From: Rhodopseudomonas boonkerdii
GTDB taxonomy: Bacteria; Pseudomonadota; Alphaproteobacteria; Rhizobiales; Xanthobacteraceae
Assembly: GCF_021184025.1 (NCBI RefSeq)
Contig: NZ_CP036537.1
Span: forward strand, 5,106,001 to 5,170,000
Direction: 5' to 3'
Length of the DNA: 64,000 nt
Under the pieces are notes generated by a model. The model was not told the origin of the DNA. It saw nothing but the letters and a program-made list of their open reading frames with translations, and searched no databases. Numbering within the stretch: the first letter of the stretch is position 1; each line of letters begins with the position of its first letter. Below are positions 1 through 8,206 of this stretch, one piece after another. Position numbers and translations under genes: made by a program.

Positions 1-1
1 G

Positions 2-322
2 CTCGGGCCGGGCTTCAGGTGGAGCAAGGTCAAGATTCCCGGCAGCCCGGGCGCCAAGGTCATGCTGCTCAAGGGCAAGGCAGGACTTCGCCTACCCGCC
101 CATGGGCATAGCGGTACGGAGTTCACCCAGATCCTGACCGGATCGCTGTCGGATGCGCGGGGGCGATATGTTCCGGGCGATCTCGACGAGGCCGGCGATG
201 ACGTCGACCACAGGCCCGTCGTGGGACAGGAAGCGGAATGCGTGTGTCTCGCGGCGCTAGAAGGCGATACGCGCCTCCATGGCATCCTAGGACGTCTCCT
301 GCGTCCGGTCGTAGGATTTTGA
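2..322 (+). CDS. chrR: ChrR-family anti-sigma factor, cupin domain (5' end outside window)
   Basis: This reading frame is open from the window edge, so the gene is partial and only its C-terminal cupin lobe is seen. In ChrR proteins the N-terminal zinc domain binds the ECF sigma factor RpoE and the C-terminal cupin lobe is needed to release it in response to singlet oxygen. The visible part has the cupin zinc signature HGHSGTE (about 101-121), followed by a glycine turn and the DVDHRP histidine, and it ends with the family's typical LLRPVV-like tail. The genes that follow (DUF1295, a CFA-synthase-like methyltransferase, DUF2177) are the usual partners of RpoE-ChrR regulons, which supports the call. 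The sigma factor itself should lie just upstream of the window. Confidence 0.8.
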   Translation, partial: LGPGFRWSKVKIPGSPGAKVMLLKGKAGLRLPAHGHSGTEFTQILTGSLSDARGRYVPGDLDEAGDDVDHRPVVGQEAECVCLAALEGDTRLHGILGRLLRPVVGF

Positions 323-354
323 GCCTGATCGTGAAGAAGTAGGCGTAGCCGACA

Positions 355-1218
355 ATGGTCGGCGCAACGTATGAAGATGAGTGCGTAGTGATGATCGGCG
401 CAATCGTTATTCTCGCGGCATGCCTTTCGGCGACGATGGCCGTTGCCTGGAGGGTTGCTATTCGGACCGGCCGATCGGGCTGGATCGACGCGATTTGGTC
501 TTTCGCGACCGGCGTGTTCGGCGCGGCCGGGGCCCTCCTTGTCCTCGACTGGCGCGAGATCTCAGCGCGGCAGGCGCTCGTGGCGCTGCTGGCACTGTCA
601 TGGTCGCTGCGCCTCGGCATCCACATCTCAGCGCGCACCGCGCGCGGCGGCGAGGATCCTCGCTATCAGCAATTGCGCCGACAGTGGGGAAGCGCCTTCG
701 AATCCCGCTTGTTCTGGTTCCTGCAAATCCAGGCCTTGGCCGCCGCGGTACTCGTCCTCTCAATCATGATAGCCGCCCACAATCCCGCGCCCGGCCTCGG
801 GGCGTTCGACTGGCTCGGAATTACCATCCTGATCGTGGCGGTCGCCGGAGAAACGATCGCCGATCGGCAGCTGTCTGCCTTTCGCACCGATCGCGGTAAC
901 GGCGGCAAGGTTTGCGACATCGGGCTTTGGAGTGTGTCCCGCCACCCGAACTATTTCTTCGAATGGCTCGGCTGGCTCGCTTATGCCGTTATCGCCATCG
1001 ATCCGGCGGGTTCATATCGGTGGGGCGCGCTGGCCTTCGCCGGGCCGTTGCTGATGTACTGGCTGCTGGCCCATGTCTCCGGTATTCCGCCGCTTGAGGC
1101 GCATATGCTGCGCTCGCGCGGCGCGGCGTTCCGGGACTATCAGCGGCGGGTCAGCGCATTCTGGCCGCGTCCGTGGGCCGCCGCCGTCGCATCCACCGAT
1201 GTTGAGGAGTCCCGATGA
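355..1218 (+). CDS. DUF1295 membrane protein (steroid 5-alpha-reductase-like fold)
   Basis: This is a 287-residue polytopic membrane protein with about seven hydrophobic segments. Its C-terminal half carries the DUF1295/ICMT-like signature: an RLG motif, a GLWSVSRHPNYFFEW segment in which the RHPNY core is conserved, and a final YQRRVSAFWPR stretch. The family is related to steroid reductases and isoprenylcysteine methyltransferases, but its substrate is unknown. In ChrR clusters it is normally paired with a CFA-synthase-like gene, so a role in modifying membrane lipids during oxidative stress is inferred. The stop overlaps the next start in ATGA (1215-1218), indicating translational coupling. 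An internal ATG at 391 begins directly at the first hydrophobic helix and is an equally plausible start, because neither site has a strong ribosome binding site. Confidence 0.8.
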   Translation: MVGATYEDECVVMIGAIVILAACLSATMAVAWRVAIRTGRSGWIDAIWSFATGVFGAAGALLVLDWREISARQALVALLALSWSLRLGIHISARTARGGEDPRYQQLRRQWGSAFESRLFWFLQIQALAAAVLVLSIMIAAHNPAPGLGAFDWLGITILIVAVAGETIADRQLSAFRTDRGNGGKVCDIGLWSVSRHPNYFFEWLGWLAYAVIAIDPAGSYRWGALAFAGPLLMYWLLAHVSGIPPLEAHMLRSRGAAFRDYQRRVSAFWPRPWAAAVASTDVEESR

Positions 1219-2240
1219 GCCTGATGTCCTCGGCAATCCGCGCTGTGGAACGCATTCCGCTCCCCGACCCAGTGACTCGGGCGGGCATTGGGTTGCTGGT
1301 CCAGCGCACGAGAAGAACACTTGCCGGTGCCTCCGAAAACGAGGAAGGCGATTTCGCGCAGGCGATGGCCGCGCGTCCGATCGCCGAACATGCCGATGCC
1401 GCCAATGCGCAGCATTATGAACTGCCTCTCGAGTTCTTCGCCCTGACGCTTGGTCCGCGGCGCAAATATTCCTGCTGCCTCTATCCAACCGGAGGGGAGA
1501 CCATCGAAGAGGCCGAGCGTCTGGCGTTGGAGGAGACGATTGCGCATGCCGGCCTTGCCGATGGCCAATCCATCCTGGAGCTAGGCTGCGGCTGGGGCTC
1601 CTTGACATTGTTCATGGCGGAGCGATTTCCCAGCGCCACCATCACCGCCGTCTCGAATTCAAAGCCGCAGCGGCTTTATATCGAGGCAGAGGCGGCCGTC
1701 CGCGGCCTCGGCAATGTTCGTGTCGTCACCGCCGACATGAACACCTTCAATCCCGACGGCACATACGACAGGATTGTCTCGGTCGAGATGTTCGAGCACA
1801 TGTCGAACTGGCGCACTCTGCTGGAACGGATCAGGACATGGCTCACACCGCGAGGGCGGCTGTTCGTACATGTCTTCAGCCACCGGCGCAGCCCCTATCG
1901 GTTCGACCACGGAAACGACGCGGACTGGATTGCGCGGCATTTCTTCACCGGCGGCATTATGCCGAGCCATGGCCTGATTCGGCGTTTTCCTGACTACTTC
2001 GTCGTTGAACACGACTGGCGGTGGAACGGTCTTCACTATCAGAAGACGGCCATAGATTGGCTCGCGCGTTTCGACCAGAATCGCGAGCGGATCGATCGCA
2101 TATTCGACGACGTTTACGGGGCCGATGCGGCGCTCTGGCGGCGGCGATGGCGTCTCTTTTACCAGGCGACCGCGGGACTATTCGGGTATTACGGCGGCGA
2201 GGAATGGGGTGTGAGCCACTATCTCCTCCGCCCGACATGA
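1215..2240 (+). CDS. Cyclopropane-fatty-acyl-phospholipid synthase-like methyltransferase
   Basis: This 341-residue soluble class I SAM-dependent methyltransferase belongs to the CFA synthase family. The SAM-binding motif I is clear (ELGCGWGS at 122-129). It is preceded by the family's HYELPLEFF and YSCCLY segments and followed by the SVEMFEHM motif. Classical CFA synthases methylenate double bonds of phospholipid acyl chains; members inside RpoE-ChrR clusters are thought to modify unsaturated fatty acids under singlet-oxygen stress, but the exact product cannot be read from sequence. It is coupled to the DUF1295 gene upstream (4-bp overlap). It also overlaps the start of the decayed gene downstream through another ATGA (2237-2240), so the three formed one operon. 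Confidence 0.88.
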   Translation: MSLMSSAIRAVERIPLPDPVTRAGIGLLVQRTRRTLAGASENEEGDFAQAMAARPIAEHADAANAQHYELPLEFFALTLGPRRKYSCCLYPTGGETIEEAERLALEETIAHAGLADGQSILELGCGWGSLTLFMAERFPSATITAVSNSKPQRLYIEAEAAVRGLGNVRVVTADMNTFNPDGTYDRIVSVEMFEHMSNWRTLLERIRTWLTPRGRLFVHVFSHRRSPYRFDHGNDADWIARHFFTGGIMPSHGLIRRFPDYFVVEHDWRWNGLHYQKTAIDWLARFDQNRERIDRIFDDVYGADAALWRRRWRLFYQATAGLFGYYGGEEWGVSHYLLRPT

Positions 2241-2797
2241 ACGCGCGATCTCCGTGACCCGGTTCAAAAAATCCAGGAACGAGTCGCGGCTTATGCTGCT
2301 CATGATGATCCGATGGCGGCCCGCAACCTGATCGCGCTTGTCGTTGCTTCCAAGCAGCCGTTCTATCCGCTCTATGTCTATTGAGCTGTCAGCGAACACA
2401 TCTGGCCGACTTTTCTTACCTTTCTATCGACGCAGTTTTCCTGGCGGTGCCCGCGCTATCGACGCGCTCGACGTGGGTCGGCCGTGTGCTCCTCCTCTTG
2501 CCGGGATCACCAATACAGTCCTGAGTGGAAAGGCATCGGGCGTCGACGTTTTTCTCATCGCCTGCGCGCTGATCGCCTCGACCTTCTTTCGGCCGCCGGA
2601 AAAACTCATTGCCTTACCCCCTGATTGGACTGGCGACATCGACCTACCTCGCACCGCACGGCCCATGCGGTGCTACGTTGCAGTCCTGCTCATCTTCCGA
2701 ACACAGCGCCTTCTTCAGATTGAACGCCCTCAGCGCCGAAACGCTCACCGTGTTCATCGGGCTCGTGGTCTCGGAAATGTTAAGCCGACGCGCCTAG
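2237..2797 (+). pseudogene. Decayed membrane-protein gene of the ChrR cluster
   Basis: A protein of roughly 185 residues can be reassembled only by changing frame several times. An ATG at 2237 overlaps the preceding stop (ATGA), but the frame is lost after four codons, consistent with a 2-nt loss in a GC run near 2246. The next frame reads well (AAYAAHDDPMAARN, then PFYPLYVY) until an in-frame TGA at 2382-2384 where a Trp is expected. Reading resumes as AVSEHIWPTFLTFL. A further 1-nt loss in the T-run at 2435-2438 leads to FLAVPALSTR. Two more shifts, near 2490 and 2613, lead to the C-terminal segment FFRLNALSAETLTVFIGLVV, which stops at 2795-2797. Hydrophobic segments are recognisable throughout. 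The precise family is not known to me; it looks like an unnamed integral membrane protein common in this gene cluster. Confidence 0.7.
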
Positions 2798-2798
2798 G

Positions 2799-3209
2799 TC
2801 AACTTGAGGACGTGACAGCGCGAGTAATCAGAAAACCAACGGTCGCCGCGCACGCCGTGATGAATGTGCCCCAGCACAGGTCGGCAACCGTGACGGCGAC
2901 CGGCCAGTTCCGCAACGTCGCCTGATTGGTGAGGTCGTAGGTCGCATACGCGAAAAGACCGAGAAACGCCCCATGAGTGGCGGCGGTGGTCCAGCGCCCG
3001 CTGGCCATCGCAGGGGCGACGGCGAAGACAACGATGCCCGCGATGTAGATCAGATAGAAGAGAGCTGCCGGCAAGAGCCGGAAGTTGTCCAGCAACATCT
3101 CACCCATCAAGGGCCGGTAAAGCCGTTGCGCCGCCAATGTCAGCCAGATCGCGTCAATGGCGAGAAACACCAGGCCGGTCGCGACATAAGCGATGCTATA
3201 GGTTTTCAA
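2799..3209 (-). CDS. DUF2177 family integral membrane protein
   Basis: This small polytopic membrane protein of 136 residues has four hydrophobic segments. Family features include FLAIDAIWLTLA in the first helix, the RLLPAALFYLIYIAG segment in the second, and the AYATYDLTNQATLRNWP motif in the third. DUF2177 proteins recur in ECF sigma factor/ChrR clusters; the function is unknown. I choose the TTG at 3209 as start because it has a strong GGAGGA ribosome binding site 8-9 nt upstream and begins directly at KTYSIAYV. The GTG/ATG options further upstream lie before that site. The gene is convergent with the decayed membrane gene and has its own RpoE-like promoter, listed separately. Confidence 0.85.
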   Translation of the reverse strand: MKTYSIAYVATGLVFLAIDAIWLTLAAQRLYRPLMGEMLLDNFRLLPAALFYLIYIAGIVVFAVAPAMASGRWTTAATHGAFLGLFAYATYDLTNQATLRNWPVAVTVADLCWGTFITACAATVGFLITRAVTSSS

Positions 3210-3240
3210 AAGGGCTTCCTCCCCGGGTCGATACACCAAG

Positions 3241-3270
3241 ATATTACGCGCCAGCGCGAAGGCCGGATCA
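3241..3270 (-). promoter_or_regulatory. RpoE (ChrR-controlled ECF sigma) type promoter
   Basis: On the minus strand the region reads TGATCC, then 18 nt, then TAATAT. The -35 element is at 3265-3270 and the -10 at 3241-3246. This matches the TGATCC plus TA-rich -10 arrangement known for Rhodobacter-type RpoE promoters. Transcription would start near 3234 and give a leader of about 25 nt before the TTG start of the DUF2177 gene. The match is by eye, and no genome-wide background count was possible. Confidence 0.6.
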
Positions 3271-3476
3271 CTCCATCAAAGATGCGGCAACTCCGGCATC
3301 CGGAGCGAAACACATAGTGCATGATCGAGCGCGACCTACTGCTGTGGCGCAGCCGCACTATGCCGCGATCGATCCAGCGCAACCATCACGCTGTCGAAGC
3401 GGCATAACGAAAAGGCGCCGGCAGCGACCTGATGGCTCCGCCTCCATCCTGAGAGTCTGGCTCAAAGTGGTCTGGG

Positions 3477-3653
3477 GCGCTTTTCGACTGCTTTTGCTCG
3501 GGACATCCCGCGTTCAACTCAGGATCTCGCTTCTCCGTCCCTCATCCCGAGGAGCAGCTGCCGGGCGCATCTCGAAGGATGGCGGAAAGTACCGTGTGTC
3601 ACGATCTCATGGTTCGAGACACGCGCAAGAGCGCGCTCCGCACCCTGAGGGGC
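3477..3653. repeat. Interspersed palindromic repeat, family A, with 75-bp leader
   Basis: This is one of several copies in the window of a repeat with the core CTCATCC(T/C)GAGGAGC, then (G)CGTCTCGAAGGATGG, then TCATGGTTCGAGAC, then CTCCTCACCATGAGG. This copy is degenerate in its last arm. A leader of about 75 bp at 3477-3548 (beginning GCGCTTTTCGACTGCTTTTG) is also present, nearly identical, in front of the copy at 55219. The rest of the 3271-3723 gap shows no convincing gene. Confidence 0.75.
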
Positions 3654-3723
3654 GGAGCAAAATCACTTTTAAGTTGCAATTACCCACCCCCGCGGCATGC
3701 TGCAATACGATCAGCGAGTTCGC

Positions 3724-4437
3724 ATGCCACCGTCTCCGAACGATCGCCTGCACGGCCCCTCCGAAACGCCGCATTATCACGGCCATCGCGAGCGCCTGCG
3801 TGACCGCTTCCGCGCCGTCGGCGCCGAGGCGCTGAGCGACTACGAACTGATGGAGCTGGTGCTGTTTCGCGCGCTGCCGCGACGGGACGTGAAACCGCTG
3901 GCGAAGTCGCTCATCCAAGCCTTCGGTTCGTTCGCGGAAACCGTCCACGCCCCCGACGCGCGGCTGCGTGAAATCGGCGGGCTCGGCGAAGCGGCCATCA
4001 CCGAGATCAAGCTGATCGCCGCCGCTGCCCATCGCGTGGCCAAGGGGCAGCTCAGGCAGCGCACCGTGCTGTCGTCATGGGGCACCGTAATCGACTATTG
4101 CCGCACGGCCATGGCCTTTGCCGACAAGGAGCAGTTCCGCATCCTCTTTCTCGACAAGCGCAACCAGTTGATCGCCGACGAAGTCCAGCAGGTCGGCACT
4201 GTCGATCACACGCCCGTCTATCCGCGCGAGGTTGTTAAAAGGGCGCTGGAATTGTCCGCCACGGCCATCATCATGGTCCACAACCACCCCTCCGGCGATC
4301 CAACGCCCTCGCAGGCGGATATCCAGATGACCAGGGCCGTGATCGACGTGAGCAGGCCGCTCGGCATCGCCGTGCATGACCACATCATTGTCGGCCGCAA
4401 CGGGCATGCCAGCCTCAAGGCACTGAAGCTGATGTGA
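3724..4437 (+). CDS. radC: RadC-family JAB1/MPN-domain protein
   Basis: This 237-residue protein has the RadC layout: an N-terminal helix-hairpin-helix-like region (about 25-110, with [21 protein letters not shown]) and a C-terminal MPN metalloprotease-like domain. The JAMM motif [14 protein letters not shown] is complete at 186-199. RadC was named for a DNA repair phenotype that is now disputed; the biochemical role is uncertain. I start at the ATG at 3724 because homologues begin with a short MP-S-rich leader; an upstream in-frame ATG at 3697 has no ribosome binding site. The last 160 bases are duplicated at 9787-9948 (see the remnant), which suggests rearrangement or integration at this 3' end. 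Confidence 0.9.
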   Translation: MPPSPNDRLHGPSETPHYHGHRERLRDRFRAVGAEALSDYELMELVLFRALPRRDVKPLAKSLIQAFGSFAETVHAPDARLREIGGLGEAAITEIKLIAAAAHRVAKGQLRQRTVLSSWGTVIDYCRTAMAFADKEQFRILFLDKRNQLIADEVQQVGTVDHTPVYPREVVKRALELSATAIIMVHNHPSGDPTPSQADIQMTRAVIDVSRPLGIAVHDHIIVGRNGHASLKALKLM

Positions 4438-5059
4438 AATCTTGGTACGAGTTTCTTCCGCTCATGAACCCGGACTGGACATTGCCTTGTTGGGATTCGC
4501 CAAGAGATCATGAAATATCCGCACCGCCGCATTCCGCCTACACTGCTCGCGAGCAGCGCTCGTATGGCTGGTAATGCATCCATCGCATTGCCGTGTAATG
4601 GCAACGCACGACGCGATCGTCCCACGTGCCACAGATGAAGTTAGATGCTGCCTCCAGCTAAGTGGACGGTGCTGTTTTAATGCGCGTCCAACCTTCCATC
4701 TGCTCGGCGCTTGAATCCCAGGCGACGGCAGATCCGGAGACCGATAAATCTAATGCCCCGATCTTATCGCGCGTTGACGCTCGACTGCTTTACGGCGTGC
4801 CCAAACTGCCTGTGAACAAAGATCTCCATCGCGCTGTGTGCTGGCGGCAAGCCGAAACAGTTCCTTCAAATTCATTTCCGCAATAGTTGACGACCGTCAA
4901 GGCGCGCAAAAAAAACTTCCGTATGCTGTTTCGAACCAATGCTTCCCGAAGCTCGGAGATTCACACGGGAACAACCCGCAAAGAATGATTACTCGCCTAG
5001 AGCAAGCAAAAGCGGCAGTCATGCTGCAAAGCTACCGTTCAACGGAAAGGACTCAAACC
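4438..5059. other. Long intergenic region before fdhA
   Basis: These 622 bases between radC and fdhA show no credible coding sequence. Short open frames here have no ribosome binding site and no family resemblance. The stretch is visibly richer in A and T than its surroundings around 4860-4990. Its only recognisable element is the FNR/FixK-type palindrome at 4887-4900. It may hold decayed DNA from the event that duplicated the radC end. Confidence 0.5.
4887..4900. promoter_or_regulatory. FNR/FixK-type operator upstream of fdhA
   Basis: The 14-mer TTGACGACCGTCAA is a perfect inverted repeat with the TTGA-N6-TCAA arrangement used by FNR, FixK and related Crp-family regulators. It lies 160 nt upstream of the fdhA start. 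A regulator with the matching recognition-helix residues (E..SR) is encoded in the same block at 8841-9557, so control by that protein under low oxygen is a reasonable inference. Confidence 0.6.
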
Positions 5060-6268
5060 ATGGCCGGCAATCGCGTTCTGACATTTCAGGGGCCCATGAA
5101 GCTCGAGGTCAAAACCATCGACTATCCCAAGCTTGAAGATCCACACGGCAGAAAGATCGAACACGGCGTGATCGTCAAGCTGGTGTCGACCAATATCTGC
5201 GGAAGCGACCAGCACATCTATCACGGTCGCTTTGAGGCCCCGAAAGGCATGGTCATGGGCCATGAGAATACCGGTGAAGTCGTCGAGGTCGGCCGCGACG
5301 TGGAAATCATCAAGAAAGGAGACCTGGTGTCGGTTCCCTTCAACGTTTCCTGCGGCCGCTGCCGCAATTGCAAGGAGCGCCATACTGATGTTTGTGAAAA
5401 TGCCTACGTCAACGACATCGTCGATTGCGGCGCCTATGGGTTCAATCTCGGCGGCTGGCAAGGCGGTCAGGCCGATTACATGCTGGTGCCCTATGCCGAC
5501 TGGAATTTGCTGAGATTTCCCGACAGAGACCAAGCGATGGCGAAGATCCTGGATCTCACTTTGCTCTCCGACATCTTGCCGACCGGATATCATGGCTGCA
5601 TTGAGGCCGGCGTTAGGACCGGCTCGACGGTCTACATCGCGGGTGCCGGGCCGGTCGGTCGCTGTGCCGCTGCAAGTGCCCGTCTTCTCGGAGCGTCGTG
5701 CATCATCGTAGCGGACAGGCACCGGCAACGGCTCGATCTCGTCAAGAAATGTGGCTACGAGACCGTCGACACCACCAGCGCCACGCCGGTTCCCGATCAG
5801 ATCGAGGCGATCCTCGGGAAGCGTGAAGTTGATGCGGGCGTCGATTGCGTCGGCCTGGAAGCTCACGGTTACGGCGAGGAAGACCGGGACGAGCACTCGG
5901 AAGCGATCATCAATGTCTTGTTCGACATCGTCCGCGCCGGCGGCGCGATGGGTATCCCGGGCATCTATACCAATTTGGATCCCGGCGCGCCGAAGACCGC
6001 TATGGCGAAGAAAGGTGAACTTCCGCTCGCCTTCAGCAAGGCCTGGATCAAGTCACCGAAACTGACCGGCGGGCAAGCGCCGGTGATGCACTACAATCGC
6101 GATCTCATGATGGCGATCCTGTGGGACCGCATGCCCTATCTGCGCGAAGTGGCAAACACCGAGATTATTTCGCTGGAAGACGCTCCGGCAGCCTACAAGA
6201 CCTTTAGCGACGGTTCGCCCAAGAAGTTCGTCATCGATCCGCACAACATGTTGAAAAAGGCTGCCTGA
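5060..6268 (+). CDS. fdhA: Zinc-dependent, glutathione-independent formaldehyde dehydrogenase
   Basis: This 402-residue medium-chain dehydrogenase oxidises formaldehyde to formate with tightly bound NAD in characterised relatives such as the Pseudomonas putida enzyme. Catalytic zinc ligands fit Cys47, His68 and Asp171. The structural zinc lobe is Cys98, Cys101, Cys104 and Cys112. The Rossmann glycine motif GAGPVG is at 195-200. The long insertion after residue 310 (DEHSEAIINVLFDIVRAGG, then GIYTNLDPGAP) is typical of this subfamily and absent from ordinary alcohol dehydrogenases. The start is the ATG at 5060, preceded by GGAAAGGA. The frame stays open 74 codons further upstream, but that part has no family similarity. 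It heads a five-gene plus-strand block of likely detoxification genes. Confidence 0.93.
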   Translation: MAGNRVLTFQGPMKLEVKTIDYPKLEDPHGRKIEHGVIVKLVSTNICGSDQHIYHGRFEAPKGMVMGHENTGEVVEVGRDVEIIKKGDLVSVPFNVSCGRCRNCKERHTDVCENAYVNDIVDCGAYGFNLGGWQGGQADYMLVPYADWNLLRFPDRDQAMAKILDLTLLSDILPTGYHGCIEAGVRTGSTVYIAGAGPVGRCAAASARLLGASCIIVADRHRQRLDLVKKCGYETVDTTSATPVPDQIEAILGKREVDAGVDCVGLEAHGYGEEDRDEHSEAIINVLFDIVRAGGAMGIPGIYTNLDPGAPKTAMAKKGELPLAFSKAWIKSPKLTGGQAPVMHYNRDLMMAILWDRMPYLREVANTEIISLEDAPAAYKTFSDGSPKKFVIDPHNMLKKAA

Positions 6269-6389
6269 ACGCGCGACGCGAAGCAACATCGACAAGTGCC
6301 CGGGATATTGGGCACCGCTTCAAAAGGTCGGCGAGCGTCGCGATAGCATACGCCCAGCGCTACGCCTCTTCGCAATAGGAGTTTGGATC

Positions 6390-6959
6390 ATGGCAAGTAT
6401 GACACTCGATGGCCTGAAGGTTGCGATCCTGATCGAGGATGGCTTCGAGCAGGTCGAAATGGTAGAGCCGCGTAAGGCGCTCGACCAAGCCGGCGCCAAA
6501 ACCAGCATCGTGTCCCCGAAAGACCGGCGCGTCCGTGCTTGGAGGTTCACGGAGTGGGGCGACGAATTCCCAGTGGATGTCTCCCTTAATCAAGCCCAGC
6601 CAGAGGACTTCGACGCGCTGTTGCTGCCGGGTGGCGTCATCAATCCCGACGCGCTTCGCATCGAGCCCAAGGCGGTTGCCTTCGCGAAAGCCTTCTTCGA
6701 TGCCGGCAAGCCGGTTGCCTCAATCTGCCACGGGCCATGGACCATCATCGAGACCGGCGCAGCACAGGGACGCCGCATGACATCGTGGCCTTCACTCAGG
6801 ACCGACCTGGAAAATGCCGGGGCGGATTGGGTGGATCAGGAAGCGGTTGTGGACCGAGACCTAGTTACGAGCCGCAAGCCCGATGATATCCCGACGGCAT
6901 TCAACAGAGAGATGATCAAGCTCTTTGCCGAAGCGAGAGGACGCCGTCATGCTGCGTGA
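6390..6959 (+). CDS. DJ-1/PfpI (type 1 glutamine amidotransferase-like) protein
   Basis: This 189-residue single-domain protein of the DJ-1/PfpI family is in the YhbO-like branch. The nucleophile elbow is SICHGPW with Cys113 and His114, and the supporting glutamate is Glu20 (LIEDGFEQ). Members act as carbonyl- or stress-protective enzymes, with glyoxalase, deglycase and protease activities reported and debated. The ribosome binding site AGGAG precedes the ATG at 6390. It sits between formaldehyde dehydrogenase and an aldo/keto reductase, so a role against reactive carbonyls is inferred. The next gene starts inside its 3' end. Confidence 0.88.
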   Translation: MASMTLDGLKVAILIEDGFEQVEMVEPRKALDQAGAKTSIVSPKDRRVRAWRFTEWGDEFPVDVSLNQAQPEDFDALLLPGGVINPDALRIEPKAVAFAKAFFDAGKPVASICHGPWTIIETGAAQGRRMTSWPSLRTDLENAGADWVDQEAVVDRDLVTSRKPDDIPTAFNREMIKLFAEARGRRHAA

Positions 6960-7830
6960 CACTACACGGAGCGAGCTGATGGGCCTTGCGCGCCGGCGTT
7001 TTGGGTCCGTCCGACGCGAGGTCGCGGTGATCGGCCAGGGAACCTGGTATATCGACGAGAGTGACCGGAATTCTTCGGTTACGGCCCTGCGCTGTGGCCT
7101 TGACCTCGGAATGAACCACATCGACACGGCGGAGATGTACGGCCAAGGTACATCCGAGGAAGTTGTCGGCGAGGCTATCGCGGGCCGCCGTGACGAAGTG
7201 TTCCTGGCCTCCAAGGTGCTTCCGCAGAATGCATCACGGTCGGGGACTCAGGCGGCCTGCGAACGATCGCTCACTCGCCTCAAAACCGACCGGCTCGATT
7301 GCTATCTGCTGCACTGGCGTGGCGTCCACCCGCTGGAGGAAACGATTGCAGCTTTCGAAACACTTCGCCGCGAGGGCAAGATCCTTTCCTATGGCGTAAG
7401 CAATTTCGCTGTGCCGGATCTCGAAGAGGCTTGGAAGATAGCGGGGCCCGGCCGCCTGGCCTGCGATCAAGTCCTCTATCATTTGCAGGAGCGCGCCGTC
7501 GAGAATGCCGTGTTGCCGTGGTGTGAACAGCACGGTATCGCTGTCACGGCGTACAGCCCGTTCGGCCATGGTGACTTTCCGGATCTGCATTCGGCCGGAG
7601 GTCGCGTACTTGCGGACGTCGCGCGTGCGCATGATGCGACGCCGCGCCAGATCGCGCTCGCATTTCTCGCCTTGCATCCGTCGATTTTCGCGATTCCCAA
7701 GGCGTCCACCTCCGACCATGTTGAAGAGAATGCCGAAGCAGCCGGTGTGCATCTGTCGGACGTCGAGATTGATCGGATCGATGCTGCGTTTCCCCGAGAC
7801 CCGCGTCAGCGTGGGTTGCCGATGCTCTAG
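6949..7830 (+). CDS. Aldo/keto reductase
   Basis: This NAD(P)H-dependent reductase of 293 residues has the TIM-barrel fold. The catalytic tetrad is complete: Asp59 (HIDTAEMYG), Tyr64, Lys89 (ASKVLP) and His122 (LLHWRG). The C-terminal cofactor region has IPKASTSDHVEENAEAA. The start at 6949 has GAGAGGA nine bases upstream and overlaps the DJ-1 gene by 11 bases; a longer frame from 6925 lacks such a site. Close relatives reduce aldehydes and related carbonyls, which fits the block's likely detoxification role. The specific substrate is not predictable. Confidence 0.9.
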   Translation: MLRDTTRSELMGLARRRFGSVRREVAVIGQGTWYIDESDRNSSVTALRCGLDLGMNHIDTAEMYGQGTSEEVVGEAIAGRRDEVFLASKVLPQNASRSGTQAACERSLTRLKTDRLDCYLLHWRGVHPLEETIAAFETLRREGKILSYGVSNFAVPDLEEAWKIAGPGRLACDQVLYHLQERAVENAVLPWCEQHGIAVTAYSPFGHGDFPDLHSAGGRVLADVARAHDATPRQIALAFLALHPSIFAIPKASTSDHVEENAEAAGVHLSDVEIDRIDAAFPRDPRQRGLPML

Positions 7831-7888
7831 TCGATTACCCACCGCGGATACTCTGCCGAAAACCGCACTGCACTGAAAGGGAGAAGCC

Positions 7889-8206
7889 ATGGTTACCGCA
7901 GCACTGTTTGTCCGTGTCGAGGCAAAGCCCGGCAGTGAAGCCGCCGTCGAGAAGTTCCTGAAGAGCGGGTTGCCGATTGTGGAAAGCGAGCCGGCAACGA
8001 TCGCCTGGTTCGGGCTACGGCTCGGACCATCAACCTTCGGCATCTTCGATGCCTTTCCGAACGACGCCGGACGCAATGCCCACCTTTCGGGGAAAGTGGC
8101 AGCGGCGCTGATGTCGGATGAGACTGCCGCGCTGCTGACAGGGCCACCGACACTCGAAAAGATCGACGTACTCGCCGCCAAGCTTCCCGGGAACGGAGGT
8201 GGTTGA
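7889..8206 (+). CDS. Antibiotic biosynthesis monooxygenase (ABM)-domain protein
   Basis: This 105-residue ferredoxin-like fold protein belongs to the ABM/quinol-monooxygenase-like group. It begins with ALFVRVEAKPGSEAAVEKFL, has the central WFGLRLGPSTFGIFDAF strand pair, and ends with a dimerisation-type helix. Relatives include YgiN-like quinol monooxygenases and heme-degrading proteins, but most have no assigned reaction. It has a strong ribosome binding site (AAAGGGAGAA) and follows the aldo/keto reductase by 58 bases in the same direction, so it is probably the last gene of the fdhA block. Confidence 0.8.
   Translation: MVTAALFVRVEAKPGSEAAVEKFLKSGLPIVESEPATIAWFGLRLGPSTFGIFDAFPNDAGRNAHLSGKVAAALMSDETAALLTGPPTLEKIDVLAAKLPGNGGG

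Noticed and set aside
323..354. TGATC near 326 as a second RpoE promoter before the DUF1295 gene
   Set aside because: There is no -10 element at the right spacing. The gene can be read from the chrR transcript.
4662..4886. 74-codon frame in the radC-fdhA gap
   Set aside because: No ribosome binding site and no protein-like pattern.
4838..5059. N-terminal extension of formaldehyde dehydrogenase
   Set aside because: The frame is open, but the residues are unlike the family and the ATG at 5060 has a good ribosome binding site.
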